Below, one piece after another: positions 56,944 through 64,000 of a stretch of DNA of 64,000 nt. Numbering within the stretch: position 1 is the first letter of the stretch; each line of letters opens with the position of its first letter. Below the pieces are notes generated by a model. It was not told the DNA's origin. It ran no database searches and saw only the letters and a program-made list of their open reading frames with translations. This DNA is from Pseudomonas fluorescens. GTDB taxonomy: Bacteria > Pseudomonadota > Gammaproteobacteria > Pseudomonadales > Pseudomonadaceae. The position numbers were made by a program, and so were the translations under genes. Location: contig NZ_CABVHJ010000001.1 in the NCBI RefSeq assembly GCF_902497745.1, forward strand, positions 124,001-188,000, given 5' to 3'.

Positions 56944-57257
56944 GTTCAAGCAATAGCGTCACCGTGCAGATCCTCGATAAAGAGTATTCGATCATCTGCC
57001 CGCAGGAAGAACGCAGCAATCTGGTCAGCGCCGCCCGCTACCTCGATGGCAAGATGCGCGAAATCCGCAGCAGCGGCAAAGTCATCGGTGCCGATCGCAT
57101 TGCTGTGATGGCCGCGCTGAACATCACCCATGACCTCTTGCACAAAGAAGAGCGCCCGGATATCCAGGCCAGCGGTTCGACCCGTGAACAGGTGCGTGAC
57201 TTGCTCGATCGTGTCGATTTGGTCCTCGCCGACGATCAGAACACCACCAAGGGCTGA
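56940..57257 (+). CDS. zapA: Cell division protein ZapA
   Basis: The 105-residue protein begins with the ZapA fold: VTVQILDKEYSIICPQEERSNLVSAARYLDGKMREIRSSGKVIGADRIAVMAALNITHDLL. A C-terminal helix follows that would form the tetrameric coiled coil. ZapA bundles FtsZ filaments at the septum. It lies just before 6S RNA and ygfA, as in most gammaproteobacteria. Confidence 0.95.
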   Translation: MSSSNSVTVQILDKEYSIICPQEERSNLVSAARYLDGKMREIRSSGKVIGADRIAVMAALNITHDLLHKEERPDIQASGSTREQVRDLLDRVDLVLADDQNTTKG

Positions 57258-57288
57258 TTCAACCGGCCGCTTGCGGTATACTCGCGGC

Positions 57289-57466
57289 ACTCCCTGGGGT
57301 GCTTGCCAGTTGACGATGTCCCTGAGCCGATTCGCACTACCCTGGAAGTTGCACGTTGGGCTGGTGTGCATGTCCGCTAGACGGAAAGCCTTAAAGTCTA
57401 CTGCATCTTCCACCTTGAACTTTCGGGTTCAAGGGCTAAGTTGACAGCGGTTCATCCGGGGAGCCT
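57289..57466 (+). ncRNA. ssrS: 6S RNA
   Basis: The region between zapA and the 5-formyl-THF cyclo-ligase gene has the conserved 6S elements: 5' CTCCCTGGGGTGCTTGCC, the central bulge-flanking GTCCCTGAGCCGAT and CATGTCCGCTAGACGGAAAGCC, a hairpin CTTGAACTTTCGGGTTCAAG, and 3' TTCATCCGGGGAGC closing the stem. A -10 box TATACT lies at 57277-57282, 7 bases before the mapped-like start. The ends are estimated to within a few bases. 6S RNA binds sigma-70 holoenzyme in stationary phase. Confidence 0.9.
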
Positions 57467-57473
57467 GATTCGA

Positions 57474-57508
57474 ATCCGATGTCGGTGAAAACCGCCATCG
57501 GATTTTTT
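57474..57508 (+). terminator. Terminator downstream of 6S RNA
   Basis: AATCCGATG and CATCGGATT form a 9-bp stem around a 14-base interior, followed by TTTTT. It ends just before the first possible start of the next gene. Confidence 0.75.
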
Positions 57509-57547
57509 ATGCGTACGTTTTTGCATCCATCCTGCCGAAGCCGAACC

Positions 57548-58153
57548 ATGACCGAACCCGCGCTGCTGCCCCGCCCGCAACTCCGCCGCCTGCTGCGCAA
57601 GGCACGCCGCTCACTGAGCAAAAGCGAGCAACGCCAGGCCGCCAAAGGCTTGTACCGGCAATTGGCGCAAGACCCGCATTTTCGCCGGGCCAAACATATC
57701 TCTCTGTACCTGCCCACCGACGGTGAAATCGATCCGCGTCTGTTGCTGCGTGAAGCACAGCGTCGGGGCAAAGCAACATACCTGCCGGTGCTCAGCGCCT
57801 GGCCGCGAACCAAGATGGTTTTCCAGCGCATTCGTCCCGGCGAAAAACTCAAACCCAATCGCTTCCGCATTCTCGAGCCGAGCGCCAATCTGGCGCAGCA
57901 ACGCAAGGTCTGGGCGCTGGATCTGGTGTTGTTGCCACTGGTGGGTTTTGACGATGTTGGAGGGCGACTGGGGATGGGCGGCGGCTTCTACGATCGCAGC
58001 CTGGCGTATCTGGCGCGGCGCAAAAGCTGGCGCAAGCCGACGCTGCTGGGCCTGGCCCATGAATGTCAGAAGGTCGAACGCTTGGCGCAGGCGAGTTGGG
58101 ATGTACCGTTACAAGGCACGGTCAGCGACAAGGCGTGGTATTTCGCAGGATAG
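57548..58153 (+). CDS. 5-formyltetrahydrofolate cyclo-ligase
   Basis: The 201-residue YgfA-type enzyme has LRRLLRKARRSLSKSEQRQAAKGLYRQL at the start, ISLYLPTDGEIDPRLLL, and the ATP-binding GGRLGMGGGFYDRSLAYL near the C-terminus. It converts 5-formyl-THF to 5,10-methenyl-THF. It follows 6S RNA, as ygfA does in E. coli. The start at 57548 (MTEPALL) is preferred; an earlier ATG at 57509 abuts the terminator. Confidence 0.95.
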   Translation: MTEPALLPRPQLRRLLRKARRSLSKSEQRQAAKGLYRQLAQDPHFRRAKHISLYLPTDGEIDPRLLLREAQRRGKATYLPVLSAWPRTKMVFQRIRPGEKLKPNRFRILEPSANLAQQRKVWALDLVLLPLVGFDDVGGRLGMGGGFYDRSLAYLARRKSWRKPTLLGLAHECQKVERLAQASWDVPLQGTVSDKAWYFAG

Positions 58154-58189
58154 GACGCCGCGCAGATCAGCGGCGTCGAAAAACCAGTG

Positions 58190-58345
58190 TCAGCGCTTGA
58201 AGGCTGTCGACTGTTGTACTTGTTGCGCGACTTCAATCGGCGCGTCTGCCTTGTTCGACCACAGGCTCTGCGCGTAACCGGTGGTCACAACGCCCAGACC
58301 AAACAAAATGACCAAAGTCCATAGCAAATCCGGTTTGCGTTTCAT
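58190..58345 (-). CDS. Small single-pass membrane or secreted protein (51 residues)
   Basis: The reading frame begins ATGAAACGCAAACCGGA and encodes MKRKPDLLWTLVILFGLGVVTTG at its start, then YAQSLWSNKADAPIEVAQQVQ. The basic start, a hydrophobic helix of about 17 residues and a polar C-terminus indicate a type-II-like anchor or an uncleaved signal. I recall similar small proteins in Pseudomonas but no name or function. It is convergent with ygfA, with a GACGCCGC/GCGGCGTC inverted repeat between the stop codons. Confidence 0.65.
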   Translation of the reverse strand: MKRKPDLLWTLVILFGLGVVTTGYAQSLWSNKADAPIEVAQQVQQSTAFKR

Positions 58346-58543
58346 CGATTGCCCCCCTCAAGGCACATCATCACGATGACAGCAGCGGTTTCCGTTCGTA
58401 GGCCGTGCAGCAGCGTCAAGCTTTAAAGGCGGGCATTTTGCGACAACGTGAACCTGCGCGCAAACGCTGACGTCAACCGACTGTCGGTTTGTCATAAAAT
58501 TGCCCGACAACCTGCCCAATGACCGCTTCAGGAGCAAAAAACC

Positions 58544-58996
58544 ATGGCCTATTGGCTGATGAAGTCCGAGCCCGACGAACTCTCGATCAAAGGTCTGGAA
58601 AAACTCGGCACAGCGCGCTGGGACGGGGTTCGCAACTATCAGGCGCGCAATTTTCTGCGCTCGATGGCAGTAGGCGATGAGTTCTTTTTCTATCACTCCA
58701 GCTGCCCGGAGCCGGGAATTGCCGGAATCGGCAAGATAATCGAGGCGGCGTACCCGGATCCCACCGCACTGGAGCCGGAGAGTCATTACTTTGATCCGAA
58801 GGCTACGCGGGAGAAGAACGCGTGGAGTGCGATTGACGTTGAACACGTCGAGACGTTTGCCCGGGTGTTGAAGCTGGATTATCTGAAGCAGCAGACCGCG
58901 TTGGCCGAGATGCCGTTGGTGCAGAAGGGTTCGAGATTGTCGGTGATGCCGGTGACGCTGGAGCAGTGGACTGCTGTCATAGCGCTCAAACCCTGA
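58544..58996 (+). CDS. EVE domain protein
   Basis: The 150-residue protein is a complete EVE domain: MAYWLMKSEPDELSIKGLEKLGTARWDGVRNYQARNFLRSMAVGDEFFFYHSSC. The YTH-related fold binds modified bases in nucleic acids in relatives. The middle GIAGIGKIIEAAYPDPTA and C-terminal LSVMPVTLEQW are also typical. CAGGAG precedes the ATG. It stands alone and is probably a core gene. Confidence 0.92.
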   Translation: MAYWLMKSEPDELSIKGLEKLGTARWDGVRNYQARNFLRSMAVGDEFFFYHSSCPEPGIAGIGKIIEAAYPDPTALEPESHYFDPKATREKNAWSAIDVEHVETFARVLKLDYLKQQTALAEMPLVQKGSRLSVMPVTLEQWTAVIALKP

Positions 58997-59020
58997 TTCA
59001 TTTGCGCCTGATAAATCGCT

Positions 59021-59112
59021 TTCGCGAGCAGGCTCGCTCCCACAGTGGATTTGTGGTGATGCACATTTTTGCATTCACCGAATAACCCTGTGGGAGCGGG
59101 CCTGCTCGCGAA
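59021..59112. repeat. Outward-facing REP pair (C-variant core)
   Basis: TTCGCGAGCAGGCTCGCTCC, spacer with TGGTGATGCACATTTTTGCA, then TGTGGGAGCGGGCCTGCTCG, between converging genes. Confidence 0.9.
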
Positions 59113-59137
59113 GAGGCCCGCCCGGACAACAAATGAC

Positions 59138-59545
59138 TTACTGAATGATCAGGTTGTTAAACAGCAGATCTTCAACCACCGGCTTGCCGGTCTCGTCATT
59201 CATCACTTGCTGGGTCTGCTTCAACGCTTCCTGACGCAGCTTCTCTTTACCTTCGATGCTGCCCATCGCCTCGGTGGTCTGCTGCGTAAACAGCGCCACC
59301 AGCTGATTGCGGATCAGCGGCTCGTTGGCCTTGACCAGTTTGCTCGCCTCTTCGCCGGTCACACGCAGCGCCACATCGGCCTTGTAGACCTTGAGCTTCG
59401 GTGTGCCGTCCAGCCCGTAGTTGCCCACGAACGGCGGGCTCAGGGTGATGTAGCTTACCTTCGGCGCCTCGCCTTCTTTGGCTTCTTCGGCCAGCGCTGC
59501 CACAGGCAGAGACAGGGCCAACAACAACATGATCCACGCTTTCAC
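59138..59545 (-). CDS. FliL-like periplasmic protein, likely GTG start
   Basis: The GTG at 59545 follows AAGGAG at the right spacing and gives 135 residues with an immediate signal peptide (VKAWIMLLLALSLPVAALA). The ATG at 59530 would cut that signal short, and the open frame to 59656 adds unlikely residues. The mature part VSYITLSPPFVGNYG, LKVYKADVALRV and IRNQLVALFTQQTTEAMGSIEGKEKLRQEAL resembles the FliL C-terminal domain. It lies far from flagellar genes, so the role is probably not in the motor (inference). Confidence 0.8.
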   Translation of the reverse strand: MKAWIMLLLALSLPVAALAEEAKEGEAPKVSYITLSPPFVGNYGLDGTPKLKVYKADVALRVTGEEASKLVKANEPLIRNQLVALFTQQTTEAMGSIEGKEKLRQEALKQTQQVMNDETGKPVVEDLLFNNLIIQ

Positions 59546-59695
59546 AATTCGCTCCTTATCCGGTTTGCGGCCTAGCATAACGACCCGCCGCGCAAGCACA
59601 AGCTTATGGCTGACTATCAGGGCCGGGCATGCTCGTTGACCGGTTGACTGACACACCTACACTTATCGGCCATCACTCCCAAAGGAATAGCCCTG

Positions 59696-60673
59696 ATGAA
59701 AGCCGTGCTGTGCAAAGCCTTCGGCCCTGCCGAATCGCTGGTGCTGGAAGACGTCGCCAGCCCCGCCCTGAAGAAGAATGAAATCCTGCTGGACGTGCAC
59801 GCCGCCGGGGTCAACTTCCCGGACACGCTGATCATCGAGGGCAAGTACCAATTCAAGCCGCCCTTCCCGTTCTCGCCCGGTGGTGAAGCGGCAGGCGTAG
59901 TGCGCGAAGTCGGCGAAAAAGTCAGTCACCTCAAGGTGGGTGACCGGGTCATGGCCCTGACCGGCTGGGGCAGTTTCGCCGAACAGGTCGCGGTGCCGGG
60001 CTGTAACGTGCTGCCGATTCCGCCGTCGATGGACTTCAACACCGCCGCCGCCTTCAGCATGACCTACGGCACCTCGATGCATGCGCTCAAGCAGCGCGCC
60101 AACCTGCAAGCAGGCGAAACCCTCCTAGTGCTTGGTGCTTCCGGCGGTGTCGGCCTGGCTGCCGTGGAAATCGGTAAAGCCATGGGTGCCCGCGTGATTG
60201 CTGCCGCCAGCAGTGCCGAGAAACTCGCGGTGGCCAAGGCTGCCGGCGCCGATGAGTTGATCAACTACAGCGAAACCAGCCTCAAAGACGAAATCAAACG
60301 CCTCACCGACGGCCAGGGCGCCGATGTGATTTACGACCCGGTCGGCGGTGACCTGTTCGATCAAGCCATTCGCGCCATCGCCTGGAATGGTCGCCTGCTG
60401 GTGGTTGGCTTCGCCAGCGGACGCATCCCGGAACTGCCGGTCAACCTCGCCCTGCTCAAAGGCGCGGCAGTGCTCGGCGTGTTCTGGGGTTCCTTCGCCC
60501 AGCGCCAGCCGCAGGACAACGCGGCGAACTTCCAGCAGTTGTTCGGCTGGTTCGCCGAGGGCAAGTTGAAACCGCTGGTGTCGCAGGTGTATCCACTGAG
60601 CAATGCGGCGCAGGCGATCAATGATCTTGGCCAGCGCAAGGCTGTGGGCAAGGTGGTGGTGCAAGTGCGCTGA
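59696..60673 (+). CDS. NADPH:quinone oxidoreductase family protein (zinc-free MDR)
   Basis: The 325-residue medium-chain reductase has PFPFSPGGEAAGVVREVG, GDRVMALTGWGSFAEQVAVPG, and the cofactor loop VLGASGGVGLAAVEIGKAMGARVIAAAS. No zinc-ligand cysteines are visible. Close relatives reduce quinones or enones with NADPH. Substrate is not indicated. CCAAAGGA precedes the ATG, and a strong terminator follows. Confidence 0.9.
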   Translation: MKAVLCKAFGPAESLVLEDVASPALKKNEILLDVHAAGVNFPDTLIIEGKYQFKPPFPFSPGGEAAGVVREVGEKVSHLKVGDRVMALTGWGSFAEQVAVPGCNVLPIPPSMDFNTAAAFSMTYGTSMHALKQRANLQAGETLLVLGASGGVGLAAVEIGKAMGARVIAAASSAEKLAVAKAAGADELINYSETSLKDEIKRLTDGQGADVIYDPVGGDLFDQAIRAIAWNGRLLVVGFASGRIPELPVNLALLKGAAVLGVFWGSFAQRQPQDNAANFQQLFGWFAEGKLKPLVSQVYPLSNAAQAINDLGQRKAVGKVVVQVR

Positions 60674-60690
60674 GTAACTGCCTCGTCACA

Positions 60691-60729
60691 AAGCCAGAGC
60701 TATCCGACTGGGTAGCTCTGGCTTTTTTA
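60691..60729 (+). terminator. Intrinsic terminator after the quinone reductase gene
   Basis: AGCCAGAGCTA-TCCGACTGGG-TAGCTCTGGCT is followed by TTTTT. Confidence 0.92.
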
Positions 60730-60776
60730 TGCGCACAGCAAATTCGACGCCCCTTGCAACACTCTTTATTAATTTG

Positions 60777-60794
60777 GCGGTAACTATATACCGC
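60777..60794. promoter_or_regulatory. Inverted repeat GCGGTA-ACTATA-TACCGC upstream of the bacteriocin gene
   Basis: A perfect 6-bp inverted repeat with a 6-base AT centre, 57 bases before the bacteriocin ATG. It lies where a promoter or operator would be. It does not match the SOS-box pattern CTG-N10-CAG and no PrtN P-box array is evident. Confidence 0.4.
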
Positions 60795-60850
60795 AGTCAT
60801 TTCGGCAAATATCGATAACTTGATGCCATACAGACACAAGGAGTAACTGT

Positions 60851-63106
60851 ATGAGCGATCAAAACTGGCGTCCGGGCCACTTAGACTTACCCACAACTCA
60901 CGTCATAGCAAACGAGAAACAGACCTACTCTACAACCAATGATGGTGGCGGATATGATGCAAGAGCACGCAACAACACCTTAAGACCAACCGCAGCCAGA
61001 GATTCTTTAAAACAACGAGCGCCAATAGACAGCGACTACCAGCAAAAACTGATCAACCTTCCTGATCAGATCCAGATGGAGATCTCAAACTCTGGCGCTA
61101 TTCGCTCGACGACAATCCTCACAACAGATCCAGCAAGTATCGCGCATGACAAGGTAATCATCGACAGGCTGACACAACAAAAGTCTCAGCTTTTACAAAA
61201 TAGCCTGGCAGAAGCAAACTCGTTTTATGGTAGTGACCCGCACAATAAATCCGAAAAAGAATATATAAACGCGTTCAATAGTTATCTCCAACAGGACCGC
61301 CGCCCGGGTGAGACTTACCAACATTGGGTAAGAGCCTACTCCGCCGGCTATACGGCGAAACTTTATTCCGAGTCCATCCGTTTATTGAATGAGCGGTCTC
61401 ATCAGCTTGGTGCTGCTTATATGAGTGCACTTGCTCGTCAGGAAGCAGAACGACAAGCGCAAGCCGCAGCTCTGGCTTTGAGAGCAAAAGCCGAGGCCGA
61501 GCATGCGGCGAGAGTCGCAACGCAGATTGCGAAAGCAAAGGCCGATGCTGAGTACGCGGCCAGCATCGCGGCGCAGACTGCGAAAGCAAAAGCCGATGCT
61601 GAGTATGCAGCCAGAATCGCGGCACAGATTGCGCAGGCTGAACACGAAGCGAGGGAAGAAGCACTGTGGGAAGCGGAAAAAAAGAAAGCAAAAGAGCGAG
61701 TGAGAAAGCGTGAAGCGAAAAAACAGGCCGAGCGGCGAAAAAAAATAGAGGTAGCGTCAAAGGTTGCCGCTGACTTTGACTCGATGCTGAACCAATTCAC
61801 TCAGAACCGGCCAGAGGATATCGACGAGAAGCTGCTGTGGATGAAAGACCGATACCAAGGGCTCCGAGCCAAATACCTCGAAGTGTCCAAAGCCGAGAAC
61901 GCGGTCGGAGGTTTTTACCGGGCACCGGGAAAGGAAAACCGCTGGAACGCTTTGAATAACGTTCAGAACGAAATCAAGACGTTAATTCGTCTGAAACACA
62001 AGATCGAAATTGTACAAATACCCCCAGCTAGCGGCGCAATCATCGCTGTTCGACCACTGGTTAGCACCACAGACGGACTGATTGCCGGGTTTGAGGGGTC
62101 GCCATTTTCTCTCAATAATGCGCTGAGTACTCTAAACAGCTTACGCACAGCGATCACAAGTGGCCCTATAAGCACATTTCTTGCGTTGGTTTTCTACTCA
62201 CCATCATTGGGAAATGGTGAGATTCAGCGCAACCCTATAGTCCTCACCATCCCGCTTGCGCAACTAGACCCTGACAAAAACCACGAGCGCATAGGTCGCC
62301 CCGCAACCCTCTATGGAATTAGCAGACGCGTGACGTCGTCCATTCGAGGAGACCATACACAGCTTATTCTTGAGTCAACTGATTACAGTTTTCCGGTAAG
62401 AGTTCGGCAGGCAGTTCTGGACTCCACGACAAATCAATACACCTTCACGACAGAAGGTTTGGTGCCGATCACACTGACCTGGACACCGAAATCTCCTCCC
62501 GGGATTGCCAACTCCAGCAGCACCGAATTGCCGATCACGCAATCCCCAATCCGGATTTACCCTGGCGCTCGAGTTACACAAGTTGATGCCCGGCTGGATG
62601 AGCATCCTGCATGTAGCCATGATGATCCGGATGATTACATTCTGGAGTTTCCGATAGAGTCGGGGATCGAATCCATCTACATGATGGCCACTCGTGGTGG
62701 CCCTCGGTATGAGCCGGGGACGGCTACAGGCAAGGGGCAAGAAGTCGGCGAAAATTGGTTGGCCGGCGCGACACAACCAAATGGCTCCCCAGTCCCTACA
62801 CAGATTGCCGATCAGTTGCGTGGTCAAGATTTCAGGAGTTTTGACAGATTCAGAGAGAAATTCTGGCGCTCGGTCGCTGCTGATCCGAAACTTTCCAAGC
62901 AATTCAGCAAAGCTGATCTCAAGTTATTAACGAACGGTGCGGCTCCCAGCACTGACGAGGTAGACTCTGTTGGCCGAAGGGACAAATACGAAATTCACCA
63001 CATAGAACATATCAAAGACGGCGGCGAAGTTTATAACATTGACAATTTAACTGTAATAACCCCTAGCGCGCATATAGAACTGCACAAGAACGGTATAAAG
63101 CCATGA
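60851..63106 (+). CDS. S-type pyocin/colicin-E-like HNH DNase bacteriocin
   Basis: The 751-residue protein has a polar, probably flexible N-terminus (1-60), a helical region to about 200, and an Ala/Lys/Glu-rich coiled coil (about 195-300) with three 17-residue tandem repeats at 210-260. A pyocin S-type translocation domain follows (about 400-614; VRVRQAVLDSTTNQYTFTT, PIRIYPGARVTQVDAR). The C-terminal HNH nuclease (615-751) has Arg619, Glu714, His716, His717, His741 and His745, which match the colicin E9 residues R5, E100, H102, H103, H127 and H131 in spacing. It is expected to degrade DNA of related competitors. The gene is AT-richer than its neighbours. CAAGGAG precedes the ATG. Confidence 0.93.
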   Translation: MSDQNWRPGHLDLPTTHVIANEKQTYSTTNDGGGYDARARNNTLRPTAARDSLKQRAPIDSDYQQKLINLPDQIQMEISNSGAIRSTTILTTDPASIAHDKVIIDRLTQQKSQLLQNSLAEANSFYGSDPHNKSEKEYINAFNSYLQQDRRPGETYQHWVRAYSAGYTAKLYSESIRLLNERSHQLGAAYMSALARQEAERQAQAAALALRAKAEAEHAARVATQIAKAKADAEYAASIAAQTAKAKADAEYAARIAAQIAQAEHEAREEALWEAEKKKAKERVRKREAKKQAERRKKIEVASKVAADFDSMLNQFTQNRPEDIDEKLLWMKDRYQGLRAKYLEVSKAENAVGGFYRAPGKENRWNALNNVQNEIKTLIRLKHKIEIVQIPPASGAIIAVRPLVSTTDGLIAGFEGSPFSLNNALSTLNSLRTAITSGPISTFLALVFYSPSLGNGEIQRNPIVLTIPLAQLDPDKNHERIGRPATLYGISRRVTSSIRGDHTQLILESTDYSFPVRVRQAVLDSTTNQYTFTTEGLVPITLTWTPKSPPGIANSSSTELPITQSPIRIYPGARVTQVDARLDEHPACSHDDPDDYILEFPIESGIESIYMMATRGGPRYEPGTATGKGQEVGENWLAGATQPNGSPVPTQIADQLRGQDFRSFDRFREKFWRSVAADPKLSKQFSKADLKLLTNGAAPSTDEVDSVGRRDKYEIHHIEHIKDGGEVYNIDNLTVITPSAHIELHKNGIKP

Positions 63107-63378
63107 AATTAAAAGATAAATTTGAAGACTATACCGAAGCTGAATTCCTGCTTTTTGTGACGGAATTTTTTGAAGATACAAATGGACTTACCGGCGACGC
63201 ACTAAGTGCATACACAAGCAATCTCGCACTTCATTTTGAAAAAATAACTGAGCACCCGAAAAAGCGCGCCGTTATATTTCGCCCGACACCCGACCGCGAA
63301 GACAGTCCCGCAGGAGTCGTAAAAGAAATCAAAGAATGGCGCAAAGCAAACGGAAAATCCGGCTTTAAACCAGAGTAA
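63103..63378 (+). CDS. Colicin/pyocin DNase immunity protein (Im9-like)
   Basis: The 91-residue acidic protein starts MKLKDKFEDYTEAEFLLFV and ends WRKANGKSGFKPE, the classic Im fold. The ATG overlaps the bacteriocin stop by 4 bases. Helix III, which in Im proteins carries Asp-x-x-Tyr-Tyr binding the DNase, reads A56-V-I-F59-R60 here. The loop before helix II is about 5 residues longer than in Im9. It should bind and block only its cognate nuclease. Confidence 0.95.
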   Translation: MKLKDKFEDYTEAEFLLFVTEFFEDTNGLTGDALSAYTSNLALHFEKITEHPKKRAVIFRPTPDREDSPAGVVKEIKEWRKANGKSGFKPE

Positions 63379-63383
63379 TGCGA

Positions 63384-63414
63384 CGAAACAGCGCCACACA
63401 GTGGCGCTGTTTCG
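63384..63414. terminator. Long hairpin after the immunity gene
   Basis: CGAAACAGCGCCAC-ACA-GTGGCGCTGTTTCG is a perfect 14-bp stem. It lacks a T tract on either side. Its place between two converging stop codons suggests transcript ending or RNA protection. Confidence 0.6.
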
Positions 63415-63422
63415 CATCAAGG

Positions 63423-64000
63423 TCAAAACAAATCACGAATCTCCGAAGGCAAAAGACTCACATACTTACGCGAAGGGCTATCCCGGCACCCTCGCACAAT
63501 AACCGGAATGCGCTTGTTCAATTTGGCAATCATCGCCAGTCGCTGCTCATCCGGTAGCTGAGACTTGTGGAAGATATTGGAAAGGTAGGCCCGGGTGTGC
63601 ACGAACACCGTTGTATCGATCCACGAATATTCGGCAATGTTTGCGAGATTCTCGTTGATGGTGCGGCATTTCAACGCTTTGAGTTGTTGGTTGACGTGGA
63701 TGGGTTGATCCAGATCAAGCCTGAACACCATGGGCGCGATAATGGTCTTTTCAGCGGGTTTATCACCCTCTATCGCCCAAGGCTTGAAGCGCCACTGGGC
63801 AACGGCGACTCTGACCGCTTCAGATAATTGCGGATGGTCACTGCTAAGAATATTGATCTTGCTGATCGAGCCATCGGCGTGGGCAATGAAGCTGATCTGC
63901 ACCTCCCCGGTGACTCCCGCCCTGAACAGAGCCAGAGGGTAAGTCGGTTTCGGATTATTTTCAGGTATCAAAAAAACTTCGGATGCGTGCACCCACCCAT
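63423..64000 (-). CDS. TonB C-terminal domain protein, 5' end outside the window
   Basis: The frame is open to the window edge; a GTG at 63992 is the last in-window start candidate but is unlikely to be the true start. The visible N-terminal part, NPKPTYPLALFRAGVTGEVQISFIAHADGSISKINILSSDHPQLSEAV and AVAQWRFKPW, is the TonB C-terminal domain that contacts outer-membrane receptors. About 90 residues follow it, including LKALKCRTINENLANIAEYSWIDT and two cysteines; this extension matches no domain I know. A signal or membrane anchor would be upstream. It converges on the bacteriocin module. Confidence 0.75.
   Translation of the reverse strand, partial: GWVHASEVFLIPENNPKPTYPLALFRAGVTGEVQISFIAHADGSISKINILSSDHPQLSEAVRVAVAQWRFKPWAIEGDKPAEKTIIAPMVFRLDLDQPIHVNQQLKALKCRTINENLANIAEYSWIDTTVFVHTRAYLSNIFHKSQLPDEQRLAMIAKLNKRIPVIVRGCRDSPSRKYVSLLPSEIRDLF

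Noticed and set aside
58154..58184. GACGCCGC/GCGGCGTC hairpin after ygfA as a terminator
   Set aside because: The stem is good, but no T tract follows on either strand, so it is mentioned only as an inverted repeat.
60735..60850. LexA box or PrtN P-box upstream of the bacteriocin
   Set aside because: No CTG-N10-CAG or repeated ATTG-type box found by eye; only the GCGGTA inverted repeat is reported.

Overview
The window looks like chromosomal DNA of a Pseudomonas of the P. fluorescens group (inference). The grounds are high-GC coding sequence, many copies of the GTGGGAGCGAGC-type REP palindrome that is typical of fluorescent pseudomonads, and gene orders that I recall from P. aeruginosa and P. 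putida. I found no tRNA or rRNA genes, no insertion sequences and no CRISPR array. The one structural RNA is 6S RNA.

Region 1 (1-15.9 kb) is core and housekeeping DNA: the tail of rpiA, two SdiA-regulated-type paralogues, a fumarylacetoacetate hydrolase-family protein, and a D-2-hydroxyglutarate dehydrogenase divergent from serA. Small envelope or periplasmic proteins follow, then a DUF523/2OG-oxygenase pair, an alpha/beta hydrolase, a thioredoxin-fold protein, a penicillin-acylase-family Ntn hydrolase, and a GlxA-type regulator divergent from an HD-domain hydrolase.

Region 2 (15.9-27.3 kb) is the polyamine locus. The minus-strand genes spuB-spuC-spuD-spuE-spuF-spuG-spuH encode a gamma-glutamylpolyamine synthetase, a putrescine transaminase, two binding proteins and an ABC importer. 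The second synthetase, spuI, is divergent. The amidohydrolase gene spuA, expected next to spuB, survives only as an N-terminal remnant. A TetR regulator follows.

Region 3 (27.4-36.1 kb) is a sulfur-scavenging locus: ssuE-A-D-C-B-F, the 1-Cys peroxiredoxin lsfA, an OprD-family porin, and a TauA-like binding protein without tauBCD. Its intergenic regions are AT-rich and share short motifs.

Region 4 (36.1-60.7 kb) is core again: argA, argE, a CYTH-CHAD protein, an Lrp-type regulator divergent from an ACT-like protein, an orphan GspE-type ATPase, the glycine cleavage system (gcvT-gcvH-gcvP), an iron ABC permease and binding protein, the pepP-ubiH-DUF4442-ubiI operon, ygfB, a ZapB-like protein and ZapA, 6S RNA, 5-formyl-THF cyclo-ligase, an EVE protein, a FliL-like protein and a quinone oxidoreductase. 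Regions 1-2 and region 4 correspond to blocks that I recall as far apart in PAO1 numbering, with the sulfur locus at the seam.

Region 5 (60.8-63.4 kb) is an AT-richer island that carries an S-type-pyocin/colicin-E-like HNH DNase bacteriocin and its overlapping immunity gene. A partial TonB-C-domain gene runs off the right edge.
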